Positions 46,935-56,823 are shown, numbered from the stretch's first letter. The stretch is 64,000 nt of DNA from Oceanobacillus jeddahensis (GCF_000750635.1 NZ_CCDM010000002.1:496001-560000), one strand, 5' to 3'. The notes: generated from the sequence alone by a model not told the origin. A program made the numbers and translations.

Positions 46935-47405
46935 TTAATGGAATGCTCTAATTGCTGGTAAGCATGTAACATGGCAGAAACAATCTAAATCTACTGTGAT
47001 ACAAATACCTGTTGCTTCAAGGTCTTCTGTGTTTTGTTCTGTCGGATCCTTCATATGGTCAAAACCACAGCTTTCGCCATCACTGAGTAATAATTCAAGA
47101 ATAGCGCAATTGTCTTTATCTACTTTCTTCACTCGGAAAATAAAGCTGGATAAGATTGGATTCATTTTGTTGTGATGGTTTTTTGTTGTGCCAAAACCTT
47201 TAAAAGGCTTGCAATCCTTGCAGTATAAAATAACTGGAACAGTGTCTAAATCATTAGTAACCTCATTTGTACATAAAAGGTCATTAATTGATTGTTCACA
47301 GCTCGTATCACAGCAATTTTCTACAATGTCATTTTGAGCATCAACAATGTCTTTTAAAATATCTGCTACACAACTTCCGGTATCGTAACTTTTTCCACAA
47401 CCCAT
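46935..47405 (-). CDS. cotZ: Spore coat protein CotZ/CotY family
   Basis: The 156-residue Cys-rich protein begins MGCGKSYDTGSCVADILKDI and has Cys clusters (CCDTSCEQS, CKDCKPF, CFCHVTC). This is the CotY/CotZ/ExsY family, which forms the disulfide-linked crust or exosporium lattice. CotY and CotZ are close paralogues and cannot be separated here with certainty. AAAGGAGC precedes the ATG, and a SigK promoter lies upstream. Confidence 0.92.
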   Translation of the reverse strand: MGCGKSYDTGSCVADILKDIVDAQNDIVENCCDTSCEQSINDLLCTNEVTNDLDTVPVILYCKDCKPFKGFGTTKNHHNKMNPILSSFIFRVKKVDKDNCAILELLLSDGESCGFDHMKDPTEQNTEDLEATGICITVDLDCFCHVTCLPAIRAFH

Positions 47406-47445
47406 GAGAAATTGCTCCTTTCACAATTTGAATTTTCTTTCCTTA

Positions 47446-47472
47446 TAGGATATGTGTCTTTACTGTGTTGGT
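47446..47472 (-). promoter_or_regulatory. SigK-type promoter of cotZ
   Basis: On the minus strand AC, a 16-base spacer and CATATCCTA match the SigK consensus fully, about 41 bases before the cotZ start codon. Confidence 0.8.
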
Positions 47473-47624
47473 GTGGGCGAGTGTAGCTATAATAAACGGC
47501 TGATTCAATAAAAATAAAATTCTGACTATACAATATTTAAAAAGCTGTATATAATATATAAAAAGCGGTTTCAATTTTCTGAGAAAGGGTATATATAGGT
47601 GAATATACAAAGGAGGTGCGGAGG

Positions 47625-47873
47625 ATGGGATATATTCTTCCAGTACAGACTTCACAGTATACTGATTATCATCAAAGAGTACAACCGGCACAGAAAAAAG
47701 CGGATCATGTAGAAAGTGCTTTTAAAGTTCAATTAGATCGAAGACATCAGGAGTTAAGTGCCACGTATGATCGTTTTTACCGTAATCGCCCTGAACCGCA
47801 GAAACCATTAGACCTGCCGCTGGATTCTTCTCTTTTTACCGGTAAGGGAAGATATGTTAATAAATATGTATGA
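47625..47873 (+). CDS. Small unknown protein, 82 residues, next to coat genes
   Basis: The protein starts MGYILPVQTSQYTDYHQRVQ, is soluble, rich in Gln, Arg, Tyr and Pro, and ends GKGRYVNKYV. AAAGGAGGTG lies seven bases before the ATG at 47625. A terminator follows directly. It is divergent from cotZ. A sporulation-related role is possible from location only; the family is not recognised. Confidence 0.7.
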   Translation: MGYILPVQTSQYTDYHQRVQPAQKKADHVESAFKVQLDRRHQELSATYDRFYRNRPEPQKPLDLPLDSSLFTGKGRYVNKYV

Positions 47874-47909
47874 AGCATTCCTCTTACGATAAAAAGGAAT
47901 GCTTCTTTT
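47872..47909. terminator. Terminator after the 82-residue gene
   Basis: GAAGCATTCC and GGAATGCTTC pair perfectly, followed by TTTTAT. It also precedes the end of the minus-strand DUF421 gene. Confidence 0.88.
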
Positions 47910-47931
47910 ATGTTTAAGCAAAAGTACAAAT

Positions 47932-48645
47932 TCAATCCAGATCAGTATATTTTTTATGATTCCGGTTAATAAAGGGAACAATATATAAAGGATTATCTTT
48001 GGTATATTCTGCATAAAAAATTTCCGAAATATCTTTGTATCCCTGTTCACGAATTGACTCTTCCAACCAGGATACAGGGAGGTTTTTCTCCTCCATATTA
48101 TCTTTAATTATTTCTCCATCATTAATCAGTGTGATGGGCAATGCAACGTCTTGAGGCGATAATTTTAAATCTTTGCGTGTAGGTGTCTGGTAATCTGATT
48201 TTTTAAGAACGGATACCGTACCATTTGCTTCCAAAACTGCAAATTCTACCTCACTGATAGAGAACACATCTTTTTCTCTTAAAAGGTGCTGCAATTGGTT
48301 AATATCCAGCTTCGTCTTTTTCATCATATCCCGGATAAGTTTTCCGCGATGAATTACAATGGTCGGGCTTCCTTCAAGCAGGTGCCGGGTCCGTTTATAC
48401 TTTTGCGACACAATTTCGATAATATACATGAGAATAGCATATAGACCTACGACAAACGCAATTTCCGGTATGCCGGCATTTGGATCAAATAAAGCATTCC
48501 CAACTAATTCTCCTAAAAGCAGTGCAGAAATAAAGTCAAATGGAGTGATTTGTGAAATCTGTGTTTTCCCTAATAATTTTGTGATTAAAAATAAAGCGAA
48601 AAAACCAAAAACAACTTCTGTAAACATACTTACGTAACTGGACAT
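47932..48645 (-). CDS. DUF421 membrane protein (YetF/YrbG family)
   Basis: The 237-residue protein has three hydrophobic segments in the first 90 residues. The DUF421 core follows: GKTQISQITPFDFISALLLG, LLEGSPTIVIHRGKLIRDMM and LKKSDYQTPT, with a long soluble C-terminus. I choose the ATG at 48645, eight bases after AAAGGAG, over 48690. Bacillus has several paralogues, some spore-associated; function is not established. Confidence 0.88.
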   Translation of the reverse strand: MSSYVSMFTEVVFGFFALFLITKLLGKTQISQITPFDFISALLLGELVGNALFDPNAGIPEIAFVVGLYAILMYIIEIVSQKYKRTRHLLEGSPTIVIHRGKLIRDMMKKTKLDINQLQHLLREKDVFSISEVEFAVLEANGTVSVLKKSDYQTPTRKDLKLSPQDVALPITLINDGEIIKDNMEEKNLPVSWLEESIREQGYKDISEIFYAEYTKDNPLYIVPFINRNHKKYTDLD

Positions 48646-48713
48646 ATCATACGCTCCTTTATCATATACACAGTATTTTATATTGTGCACAGAAGTGGAG
48701 AAAAAATGTACGT

Positions 48714-48749
48714 GAAAAGACCCTTACCTACCAGAGATAAGAGTCTTCA
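48714..48749 (-). terminator. Terminator of the yjcHGF group
   Basis: GAAGACTCTTA pairs with TAAGGGTCTTTTC on the minus strand, with T after the right arm, just past the yjcF stop. Confidence 0.78.
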
Positions 48750-48757
48750 TTCATGAA

Positions 48758-49183
48758 TTATAAATGTTTTATCATGGTTATGTGTGGAATTCCAGCATCC
48801 ATAAATTCACCGGATGTCACTTTATAGCCCAGCTTTTGATAAAAATGCTGGGCATGTGTCTGTGCGTTGAGTTTTGCTTTATGAAAACCCTGATTTGTAA
48901 TTTCTTCTTCCATTTTAAGGATTACTTTTTTACCAATAGCCTTCCCACGCTGTGATTTGAGTACGCAAATACGCTCTAACTTGCCATAACCGTCCTCTGT
49001 GAAGCGCAGACGTGCAGCAGCAATTGGCGTTTCTTCCTCATATACAATAAAATGGGTTGCTGTTTTATCAAATTCATCTAATTCCCGTTCTGCAGGTACG
49101 TTCTGTTCTTCGATAAATACCACATTGCGAATATGGTACACATCTTGCAATTCTTTCGGTGTGGTTGCGATTTTTACGAGCAT
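48758..49183 (-). CDS. yjcF: GNAT acetyltransferase YjcF
   Basis: The 141-residue GNAT protein is of the ElaA/YjcF type: VFIEEQNVPAERELDEFD at the N-terminus and LERICVLKSQRGKAIGKKV as acetyl-CoA loop. The substrate is unknown. It is the last gene of a minus-strand run yjcH-yjcG-yjcF, with seven bases to yjcG, as in B. subtilis. Confidence 0.9.
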   Translation of the reverse strand: MLVKIATTPKELQDVYHIRNVVFIEEQNVPAERELDEFDKTATHFIVYEEETPIAAARLRFTEDGYGKLERICVLKSQRGKAIGKKVILKMEEEITNQGFHKAKLNAQTHAQHFYQKLGYKVTSGEFMDAGIPHITMIKHL

Positions 49184-49190
49184 CCGTGTT

Positions 49191-49703
49191 TTATTCCTTT
49201 CCTAATAAAAATGTTTCATAAACCGTCCAGGAACCATTATCTAATTCATATAGCAGCTGGAAACGGTCAATATAATCTTTGATAGCAAAGCCTTCCATTT
49301 TTAATCTGCCTACAATATCAGAGAATTCATCGTGCTCTAAATCCTGGGCAATCGTAATATGTGGAACAAACGAATGCTGCTGATTATTTTCAAATATACC
49401 TTGCTGAAGCTGTTCGTTGAGTGTTTTTAACTGTTCAATTGGCTCAATTTTTAAATAAATCGTATTTGTTACAGGCTCAAAGGTGCTTACCTTATTGATA
49501 TGAATGTAAAAAGGGTCTATACTGCCGGCAATTTTATGCAGCTCTTGAACAACTTCATCGATTTCCTCAGAATTTGTTTCAAACGGGTACTTCAATGTAA
49601 TATGTGGAGGGATTAAAGAGTACCTTGTGTCATAACGCTTTCTTAATGCATTAGCTTGATCCTGTACAGTTTTTGAAGGGAAAATAGCGATTCCATATTT
49701 CAT
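49191..49703 (-). CDS. yjcG: 2H phosphoesterase superfamily protein YjcG
   Basis: About 170 residues carry two HxTx motifs, HITLKYPF and HITIAQDL, the catalytic pair of 2H phosphoesterases related to 2'-5' RNA ligase and cyclic phosphodiesterase. The ATG at 49703 lies eight bases after AGGAGG. The natural RNA or nucleotide substrate is not known. It is co-transcribed with yjcF. Confidence 0.92.
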   Translation of the reverse strand: MKYGIAIFPSKTVQDQANALRKRYDTRYSLIPPHITLKYPFETNSEEIDEVVQELHKIAGSIDPFYIHINKVSTFEPVTNTIYLKIEPIEQLKTLNEQLQQGIFENNQQHSFVPHITIAQDLEHDEFSDIVGRLKMEGFAIKDYIDRFQLLYELDNGSWTVYETFLLGKE

Positions 49704-49791
49704 TTGCACAACCTCCTAGTATATGATTAATGATTGAGTTATATAAGCTACATTTATATAAGTATAGCAAAAGAAGAAGAAAATAGAAATT

Positions 49792-50499
49792 TTAATCAAA
49801 TAAAGTTGTAAGAAGACGGCGCATATCATTTTGCCAATACTTCCAAGTATGAATGCCATCCTCTAATTCATGATACGTATAACTTGCTCCAGCTTTTTTT
49901 AAGGCCTGATTTAAATTTCGATTAGGTTCTACGAAATCAGCTGTATTTCCATCGCTCATGTGAACTTCTGTTTCTTTTGTACCGATTGTGTGATAAATAT
50001 CCAATGTAGAAAAGGGTTTTGCTTGTTCTACATACGCTAACACAGCATCATCAACATAGGGAGACTGCATACCTACTTTTCCAAAGGTATGTGGATATTT
50101 CATTGCAGTCATCAATGCGAGTGTTCCTGCTAGAGAATCACCAATGATCGAACGTGTTTTTCCCATATGGTATGTTGGAATTAATTCATCTAAGTAGGGG
50201 ACAACTTCACGAACTAGAAAATTGGTGTAAGCTTCATTTTGTTCACCAGATGGATGATATTTTTTTCTCCGGTCATGTTTATCCTTGTAATGAATTCCAA
50301 CAAACACCACGTTATGCATCTCTTTCTCATCATGCAGCTTGTCACTTAATGTAGCGATTCGCCCCATTTGAAAGTAATCTTTTCCATCTTGCATAATACA
50401 GATTTCATATTTATATAAGTCGGAAAAAGTTTCAGGATGATAAATCTGTAAAGTCATCCTTTCATTTAAAAAGGAACTGTTTATTTCTTTTTCAATCAT
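49792..50499 (-). CDS. yjcH: Putative esterase YjcH
   Basis: The protein belongs to the esterase D-like family (PF00756) with nucleophile elbow SIIGDSLAGTLAL and a C-terminal His in EDGIHTWKYW. I prefer the ATG at 50499 (235 residues, AAAAGG just before) because the upstream extension to 50601 has no family match. It probably hydrolyses a carboxylic or trilactone ester; the substrate is unknown. It is upstream of yjcG on the same strand. Confidence 0.87.
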   Translation of the reverse strand: MIEKEINSSFLNERMTLQIYHPETFSDLYKYEICIMQDGKDYFQMGRIATLSDKLHDEKEMHNVVFVGIHYKDKHDRRKKYHPSGEQNEAYTNFLVREVVPYLDELIPTYHMGKTRSIIGDSLAGTLALMTAMKYPHTFGKVGMQSPYVDDAVLAYVEQAKPFSTLDIYHTIGTKETEVHMSDGNTADFVEPNRNLNQALKKAGASYTYHELEDGIHTWKYWQNDMRRLLTTLFD

Positions 50500-50614
50500 T
50501 TTACCTTTTCTACGCAAGCTTTCCACCTCAACCTTTCTTGTAATACGTAATAACTTCTTATCATATAGAAATAGTCTATCATTGTATGTGTATACTGTCA
50601 CTTGAAGCTTATTA

Positions 50615-52420
50615 TTACTGATAAAGGTTAAAGTATTTTCCCTGCTGCTTCATAAGCTCTTCATGGCTGCCTTGTTCCATAATATTCCCGTTTTCCAGCA
50701 TAATAATATTATCTGCTTCCCGGATTGTATTGAGTCTATGGGCGATCACAAAACTTGTGCGGCCTTCCATTAAACGGGTTAATGCTTCCTGGATTTTTAA
50801 TTCTGTTACCGTATCAATGTTACTGGTCGCTTCATCCAGTATTAATATTTTTGGTTCTGCTAAAAGTGCACGTGCAATCGTTAATAATTGCTTTTGACCT
50901 TGACTGATCCCGCTTCCATCTTGATCCAAAACGGTATCGTATTGATCTTGTAAAGAAATAATAAAATCATGTGCATTGGCATCTTTTGCTGCTTGTTCTA
51001 TTTCCTCGTCTGTTGCATCTAATCTGCCGTAACGAATATTTTCCCGGATCGTTCCGTGAAATAAGAAGGTGTCCTGTAAAACAAAAGCCATATGTTTACG
51101 GAGACTGGCCCGTTTAATTGTTTTTATATCCACGCCATCCAATAAAATTTGACCACTATCATAGTTGTAAAAGCGGGAGATAAGGTTAATAATGGTTGTT
51201 TTTCCCGCTCCGGTATGACCAACAAATGCAATTGTTTCTCCAGGCTTTGCTTCGAAGCTGATATTATTCAAGATCTTAGCTTTTTCATATCCAAAGCCCA
51301 CATGATCAAAAACAAGATGACCTTTTGTATCTGAAATCTCGATCGCATCTTTCTCATCGATTTCTTCTTTCGTTTCATCCATTACCTGAAACACTCTTTC
51401 GGCACCGGCAATAGCGGATAACAGCAAATTAAATTGATTAGATAGTTCATTTAAAGGTCTTGTAAATTGTCGGGCGTATTCTGTGAAGATTACAATTGTT
51501 CCAACTGTAACCAATGCGCCATCTGAGGTGATAACGAGTACTCCACCGACAAAGGCAATCATCGCAAAGCTTAAAAAGTTTAATGTATTCATGATTTTTG
51601 GGATAAATCCAGAAATGGTTAACGCCCAAAAACCTGTGTTTTGCAATGATTTATTTCTTTGTTCAAATTGATCTATTACGTAGTCTTCCTGCGAATAGGT
51701 TTTAACAACATGCTGGCCGGAAACAATTTCTTCTACATATCCATTTACCTCGCCTAAGTCGCGCTGCTGTAATTTGTATAATGGTCCGGTTCGTTTGGTA
51801 ATCCAGCGCATAGCAAGATACATGACAGGAATAATAGACATGGTGATTGCTGTTAAAATAGGGCTTAAATAAAGCATAATACTGACAGTTCCTAGTAACG
51901 TCAACACACTTGCGAATATTTGAATCACTGATTGATTCAATGTGTTATTGATATTATCAATATCATTGGTTAATCGGCTCATCAATTCTCCATGCTGTCT
52001 TTGATCGAAATAGGAAATAGGAAGCTGATGAAATTGTTCAAATAGATTTTTTCGCAATGTATACACGGTTTGTTGTGCAATATCAACCATCCAAAAGTTT
52101 TGGAGGAAGAGCGATAGGGAATGAATAATATAAACAAATACTAATCCCAATAGCAGCAGACCAAGCCCATTAATCTGTCCGATCGCAATAAAATGATCAA
52201 TAGACATTCCGACTAGAAAAGGGCCCAATAGAGCAAACATCGAACTGATCAAGACCATAAAGATAACGAGAATCAATTTTCCTTTTTCCATCTTTAAATA
52301 GTTCCATATTCGCTTTAAGGTTGCCCCCATATTTTCTGCTTTTTTGGAGTCAGCTGTGTTTACTTTTGAAAGGTCAATCCGTTTATATTGAAAGGCGGCT
52401 TTTAAAGAACTATTTCGCAT
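50615..52420 (-). CDS. ABC exporter half-transporter, canonical ATPase side
   Basis: The 601-residue type I exporter has six membrane segments in residues 50-330. Its ATPase has GHTGAGKTTI (Walker A), SGISQGQKQLL (a variant signature) and ILILDEATSNID with the catalytic Glu. It overlaps the partner gene by 11 bases, as heterodimeric exporters do. Sizes (601 and 578) resemble B. subtilis YfiC and YfiB. The substrate is unknown; relatives export drugs or lipids. Confidence 0.9.
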   Translation of the reverse strand: MRNSSLKAAFQYKRIDLSKVNTADSKKAENMGATLKRIWNYLKMEKGKLILVIFMVLISSMFALLGPFLVGMSIDHFIAIGQINGLGLLLLGLVFVYIIHSLSLFLQNFWMVDIAQQTVYTLRKNLFEQFHQLPISYFDQRQHGELMSRLTNDIDNINNTLNQSVIQIFASVLTLLGTVSIMLYLSPILTAITMSIIPVMYLAMRWITKRTGPLYKLQQRDLGEVNGYVEEIVSGQHVVKTYSQEDYVIDQFEQRNKSLQNTGFWALTISGFIPKIMNTLNFLSFAMIAFVGGVLVITSDGALVTVGTIVIFTEYARQFTRPLNELSNQFNLLLSAIAGAERVFQVMDETKEEIDEKDAIEISDTKGHLVFDHVGFGYEKAKILNNISFEAKPGETIAFVGHTGAGKTTIINLISRFYNYDSGQILLDGVDIKTIKRASLRKHMAFVLQDTFLFHGTIRENIRYGRLDATDEEIEQAAKDANAHDFIISLQDQYDTVLDQDGSGISQGQKQLLTIARALLAEPKILILDEATSNIDTVTELKIQEALTRLMEGRTSFVIAHRLNTIREADNIIMLENGNIMEQGSHEELMKQQGKYFNLYQ

Positions 52421-54146
52421 AAAGGGCCTCCTTTTCCTGCTGTGAATCTGCGATCGCCTGGTATAAATTAGACCGTCCCAGGAGCTCGTTGTGTGAGCCT
52501 ATGTCTAGAATCTCTCCATGCTCAAGCAAGAGGATACGATCCGCTTTTTTAGCAGTGGATATTTTTTGTGTAATAAGAAGCACCGTACATTGGTAATGTT
52601 CTAATGCCTGCAAGAATCGAGCCTCTGTAGCTAAATCAAGCGCACTCGTGCTGTCATCAAGCATCAAAATTTCCGGTTTGCGAATAAGTGCCCGGGCAAT
52701 GGATATTCGCTGCTTTTGTCCACCTGAGAGATTGACACCTTTTTGACCGACCTTCGTTTCATACTGATCATCCAAGTTTTGAATGGTTTCATGGATTTGT
52801 GCATCCTTAGCTGCTTGAATTACTTCTTCCATCGTTGCATTCCTTTTCCCAAAAGCAATGTTATCAAAAATCGATCCAGTAAATAAAAGCGGCGTTTGCG
52901 GAACATACCCGATACTATTTCGTAAAGCTTTGAAGGAATAGTTATCTATAGGGATGTCATCCACATATATTGTGCCTTTAGAAGGTTTATAAAGGCGAGG
53001 CATTAACTGGAATAAAGAAGTCTTTCCGGAACCGGTTGCGCCTATTATCACAAGGTGTTCCCCTGAATCAACAGAGAAAGATATATTGGAGAGCGTTTCC
53101 TTTAACGCATCCGGATATCGGAATGAAATATTGTCATATCGTATATACCCTTGGGATATAGAATTATTGGTGTCCTGGTTTTCCTCTTGTTCTGGATGAT
53201 CTTCTGTAAGTACTTCACTAATCCGTTCCGCAGAGGCTTTTGTTCTGGAAAGTATCATGATAATGAATGAAAACATAGAAATGGCCATTGCTACACGAAG
53301 CGCATAATTAATCATGGTAACCACTTCACCGATATTTGCTTGCCCATTTACTGTTTGAATACTCCCAAACCAAATGATGAAAATTAAACTTAAATTCATT
53401 ACAAATAATAGTACCGGCCCCGTTGATTCCACGATACGAAAGGTTTTCCGTGTAGTTAAAGCAAGTGTCTGATTAGCATGATCAAATCGGGTTTCTTCCG
53501 TATTGCGGCGGGTAAAGGCTTTAATAAGTCTCATTCCGGCAAGATTTTCCTGCATTACTCGATTCACATGGTCCACATTACTTTGGACTTGTTTAAATAA
53601 TCCGCTTGTTATTTTTAATATCCATAAAAGAAATAAAATAAGCAGCGGCACAGTAATTAAAAAGACTAATGCTAACTGAGCATTTACTACAAAAGCCATA
53701 ATAACACCGCCGAGAACAGTCAAAGGCGCTTTTGCCATGATGCGAAGGACCATGAAAACGGTATTCTGAATCTGACGGATATCATTTGTAAATCGAGTAA
53801 CCAGAGAAGAGGTAGGGTATTTGGCTAATTTTGCATAAGAAAAGCGTTGAATCTTGGAAAATAATTCTTCTCGTAAATCATAAGCATAGGAAAAACTGAC
53901 ATGAGAGGATAGAAAAGAATTTAGAATCCCTACAAGAAATGATAATAATGCCAAACCAACCATAATCGATCCCCAAAACATAATGTTCTGGATATCTTGA
54001 TTTACAACTCCCTGATTAATCATTAGACCGAGGAAGAGGGGAAGCAATAATTCCACTGCCAGTTCCATCAGCATGAATAAAAAGGCGATCATCGAAGGGA
54101 ATTTATAAGGTCCTAAATAAGAAAAAACGTTGCGCAAATCATCCAC
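52410..54146 (-). CDS. ABC exporter half-transporter, degenerate ATPase side
   Basis: The 578-residue partner has six membrane segments and an ATPase with GATGSGKTSL and LSGGQKQRISIARAL. Walker B is ILMLDDSTSALD, where the catalytic Glu is replaced by Asp. This makes one nucleotide site weak, the usual state in heterodimeric exporters. The first gene of the pair, it overlaps the second. GTGGATG precedes the start. Confidence 0.9.
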   Translation of the reverse strand: MDDLRNVFSYLGPYKFPSMIAFLFMLMELAVELLLPLFLGLMINQGVVNQDIQNIMFWGSIMVGLALLSFLVGILNSFLSSHVSFSYAYDLREELFSKIQRFSYAKLAKYPTSSLVTRFTNDIRQIQNTVFMVLRIMAKAPLTVLGGVIMAFVVNAQLALVFLITVPLLILFLLWILKITSGLFKQVQSNVDHVNRVMQENLAGMRLIKAFTRRNTEETRFDHANQTLALTTRKTFRIVESTGPVLLFVMNLSLIFIIWFGSIQTVNGQANIGEVVTMINYALRVAMAISMFSFIIMILSRTKASAERISEVLTEDHPEQEENQDTNNSISQGYIRYDNISFRYPDALKETLSNISFSVDSGEHLVIIGATGSGKTSLFQLMPRLYKPSKGTIYVDDIPIDNYSFKALRNSIGYVPQTPLLFTGSIFDNIAFGKRNATMEEVIQAAKDAQIHETIQNLDDQYETKVGQKGVNLSGGQKQRISIARALIRKPEILMLDDSTSALDLATEARFLQALEHYQCTVLLITQKISTAKKADRILLLEHGEILDIGSHNELLGRSNLYQAIADSQQEKEALYAK

Positions 54147-54359
54147 CTACCAACTGGAAAAAGTAAAAGTATTCAGAATTTCAAATGAAAATTAATTGCT
54201 TATTATATTATAGAATGAATGCAGATAAATAAGCTAGTAATTAGTTCGGTTTACGAAATGATAAGGGAGACTCTTGTAAATTGTAAATCTGCTGTCGGGA
54301 ATTTTTACTCATTTTCATAACATAAACACGTTATAGTGTTATGCTCGCTTCTTATTTTC

Positions 54360-54824
54360 TTAATTAATATCACCTAAGTATACTGGCAAATCATCACCTG
54401 CTACACGAGCAATGATTTTTTGTCGCACTGCTTGAGGATATAATCGATAATTTAATAGTTCTGCTAAAGGTAGCCATTCCACGCTTATTTGTCCGTCATC
54501 CGGAATAATTCCATTTTTTAATTCAATATTTTTACTTTGAATAGTGCACAAAAACATATATTCCAACTGATGTACACTCCCATCGAATTCAAAATGCTCA
54601 TGATTTTTCCCTATATACTCTCGGATAAATAGAAGATTGCCGATGTCAACGGTTGTATTTATTTCTTCTATGCACTCTCTCTGCAATGTTTGATGTAGAT
54701 TTTCTCCATGTTCTTGACCGCCTCCGGGTAAAATAAAGTAGTAGCCGTCTTTGTCTTGTTTTTTTATCGCTAACAGTTGATGTTCTTGAATAATTATTGC
54801 TTTTGCTGAGTTTCGTATATTCAT
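54360..54824 (-). CDS. Nudix hydrolase
   Basis: The 154-residue protein contains the Nudix box as GGGQEHGEN...QRECIEEIN (residues about 34-58), which fits GX5EX7REUXEEXGU apart from the last positions. It cleaves a nucleoside diphosphate linked to another group; the substrate is not predictable. AGGAGG lies before the ATG. It is alone, between the ABC genes and the serine hydrolase. Confidence 0.88.
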   Translation of the reverse strand: MNIRNSAKAIIIQEHQLLAIKKQDKDGYYFILPGGGQEHGENLHQTLQRECIEEINTTVDIGNLLFIREYIGKNHEHFEFDGSVHQLEYMFLCTIQSKNIELKNGIIPDDGQISVEWLPLAELLNYRLYPQAVRQKIIARVAGDDLPVYLGDIN

Positions 54825-54980
54825 GACTAACCTCCTGATATTTCATGGGATTAATGTAAAAATAAGCGTTTTTTAAAATAAATGTCTTGATCATCCGTTG
54901 ATCTATTATGAATTACAGGCGAAGCAATAGGGATTCCAACATGATTTATGATTGTATATTTATTTTACATTATAATTTAA

Positions 54981-56240
54981 TTAAGCCTTAACATACCCAA
55001 AAAAGGTCATTTCACCGTTTTTGTTCTCGATAATAAGATAGGGATCCACCTGGTCAAAATAACGTCGGACAAATCTTCCATTACCTATCGGATAAATTTC
55101 AATATGAAGATTGCCTGAAAATCTTACAAAGTATAATTTTCCATTAATCAAACCTATTTGAATCTTATCTTTCAAATAGGTACCGCAATATTTTTCAAGC
55201 TCACTTTTACTAAGAAAAGATTCTTCAAATCTTATAGGCATTTCTACATCAATATTATGCAGAATGGCTGAAATGGCATTGCCTAATCTGTATTGATTGA
55301 TAGCCTCATTATTTGAAAGAATAATGATACAAATGTCTTCCTCGAAGTAATTTTGCATATAAGTGCTTACTCCAAGGTGATCTCCGCCATGTGAGTATCT
55401 GGTGGTGCCATAAACATGATGATACTCCAATCCATAACAATAGTTATTTTTATTCTTATTAAAAAATCGGTTATATGCTTTCTGTGAAATGATTTTCCTA
55501 TCGCGTAGACAGGTATACCATTTATATAAATTATCACAGTTAGAAACAATAGCTCCTGCACCGATGCTAAATTTTTCATTATGATACGGAGATTTAATGA
55601 TCGTATCAAAATCTTTTACATAATTACATGATTTGTTTTTGATTATTTTACATCCGTCATCAATGTTGCTATCCATCATATTTAAAGGCAGAAAGATGTT
55701 TTTGCGAATAAAATCTTCATATTTTTCTCCAGAGACATTTTCAATAATCCATGCAAGCAAATTATAATTTGAATTATTATAATCATATTCCATACCAGGT
55801 AGAGTTTTAGGATTTTTATTAATATACCGTTGAAAGAAATCGTTTTTCGAGTAGTCCATTCTGTTATAACCGGAGAAAAAATCATTTTCAAAATTATAGA
55901 AATTGTACAAACCAGAAGTGTGCGATAATAAATGATGTACGGTAATGGATTCATTAATTTTCATATCATCAGGAAGGTATAAATTTGCAGGGTTATCCAT
56001 GTTCAACTGCCCATTATCATATAGAAGCATAACCGCAAATGCAGTAAACTGCTTTGATATTGAGGCGATTGAGAACCGGGAGCTTATATCATTTTTTATC
56101 TCAAATTCGATATTCGAATATCTGTATGCGTTTTCAAAAAGAACTTCATTTTTCTTTTTGATTTGAATTACACCGTAGAAATCCCACAATTCTAAATATC
56201 TGTGGATATATGTTTCTAGCTTTGATTGTATGGCTTGCAT
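54981..56240 (-). CDS. Serine beta-lactamase-like hydrolase (PF00144)
   Basis: About 419 residues have the class C beta-lactamase/DD-peptidase fold: SxxK as SISK in SIASISKQFTA, YxN as YNN in YDYNNSNYNLLA, and HGG in YSHGGDHLG. No signal peptide is evident, unlike most family members, so it may act inside the cell. The ATG at 56240 lies nine bases after AGGAG. High Asn and Ile content and A/T-rich codons differ from the neighbouring core genes, hinting at transfer. The substrate is unknown. Confidence 0.88.
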   Translation of the reverse strand: MQAIQSKLETYIHRYLELWDFYGVIQIKKKNEVLFENAYRYSNIEFEIKNDISSRFSIASISKQFTAFAVMLLYDNGQLNMDNPANLYLPDDMKINESITVHHLLSHTSGLYNFYNFENDFFSGYNRMDYSKNDFFQRYINKNPKTLPGMEYDYNNSNYNLLAWIIENVSGEKYEDFIRKNIFLPLNMMDSNIDDGCKIIKNKSCNYVKDFDTIIKSPYHNEKFSIGAGAIVSNCDNLYKWYTCLRDRKIISQKAYNRFFNKNKNNYCYGLEYHHVYGTTRYSHGGDHLGVSTYMQNYFEEDICIIILSNNEAINQYRLGNAISAILHNIDVEMPIRFEESFLSKSELEKYCGTYLKDKIQIGLINGKLYFVRFSGNLHIEIYPIGNGRFVRRYFDQVDPYLIIENKNGEMTFFGYVKA

Positions 56241-56348
56241 CTGAATCAACTCCTATTATCGAGTTCGTGATATCTATAGATTCCCTTTTAACTGTTTGTA
56301 AAAGTTCTATAAAGTAAATATGAAAGGCGTTATGAATTTTTAAAAATG

Positions 56349-56383
56349 AAAAAGACACATCCATAATAATGTAATGTGTCTTA
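56349..56383 (-). terminator. Terminator downstream of tRNA-Val
   Basis: AAGACACAT and ATGTGTCTT pair perfectly; on the minus strand TTTTTCATTTTT follows. It lies about 90 bases after the tRNA. Confidence 0.75.
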
Positions 56384-56471
56384 GAGCAAATTTGAAAAAG
56401 AAGTACTTTATCTTTTTTATGCCTAACTGGTTAAGGAAGGTCTCCATGCTATACAAATAGATATTTAATAG

Positions 56472-56544
56472 TGATTCCGATTGGACTCGAACCAACGACT
56501 TCTACCCTGTCAAGGTAGCGCTCTCCCAGCTGAGCTACGGAATC
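56472..56544 (-). tRNA. tRNA-Val (anticodon GAC)
   Basis: The 73-base minus-strand sequence folds fully: acceptor GATTCCG/CGGAATC, D stem GCTC/GAGC, anticodon stem CTACC/GGTAG with loop TTGACAG (anticodon GAC) and T stem GTTGG/CCAAT with TTCGAGT. Discriminator base is A. CCA is not encoded. It stands alone rather than in an rRNA-linked cluster. Confidence 0.97.
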
Positions 56545-56823
56545 ATATGTAAGTATAAACCATATTATACAGCCTAATGAAGAAGAAAACAAGCTACTAT
56601 AATTATATTGTTTAAATTCTCTTGAAATATCATTTGAAAAATTGAAGAAAGAGAGAAAAGAAATAGTTTCCAATTTATATTTGTAAAAGTATTCCCAACC
56701 TAACGGGTTATAAAACTTTCAAAAAGTATTCACAAAGGTAAATAAAAAATATTAATTTCCAATTAACCATAAAAAGCAAGTTTCTTTCAATTAATTAGGA
56801 AAAAAAGAAGTAAAAAAATTAAA

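Noticed and set aside
54981-56240. Reading the serine hydrolase as a true beta-lactamase resistance gene
   Set aside because: It has the general SxxK/YxN/HGG pattern but no signal peptide and not the residues diagnostic of AmpC; only the superfamily can be claimed.
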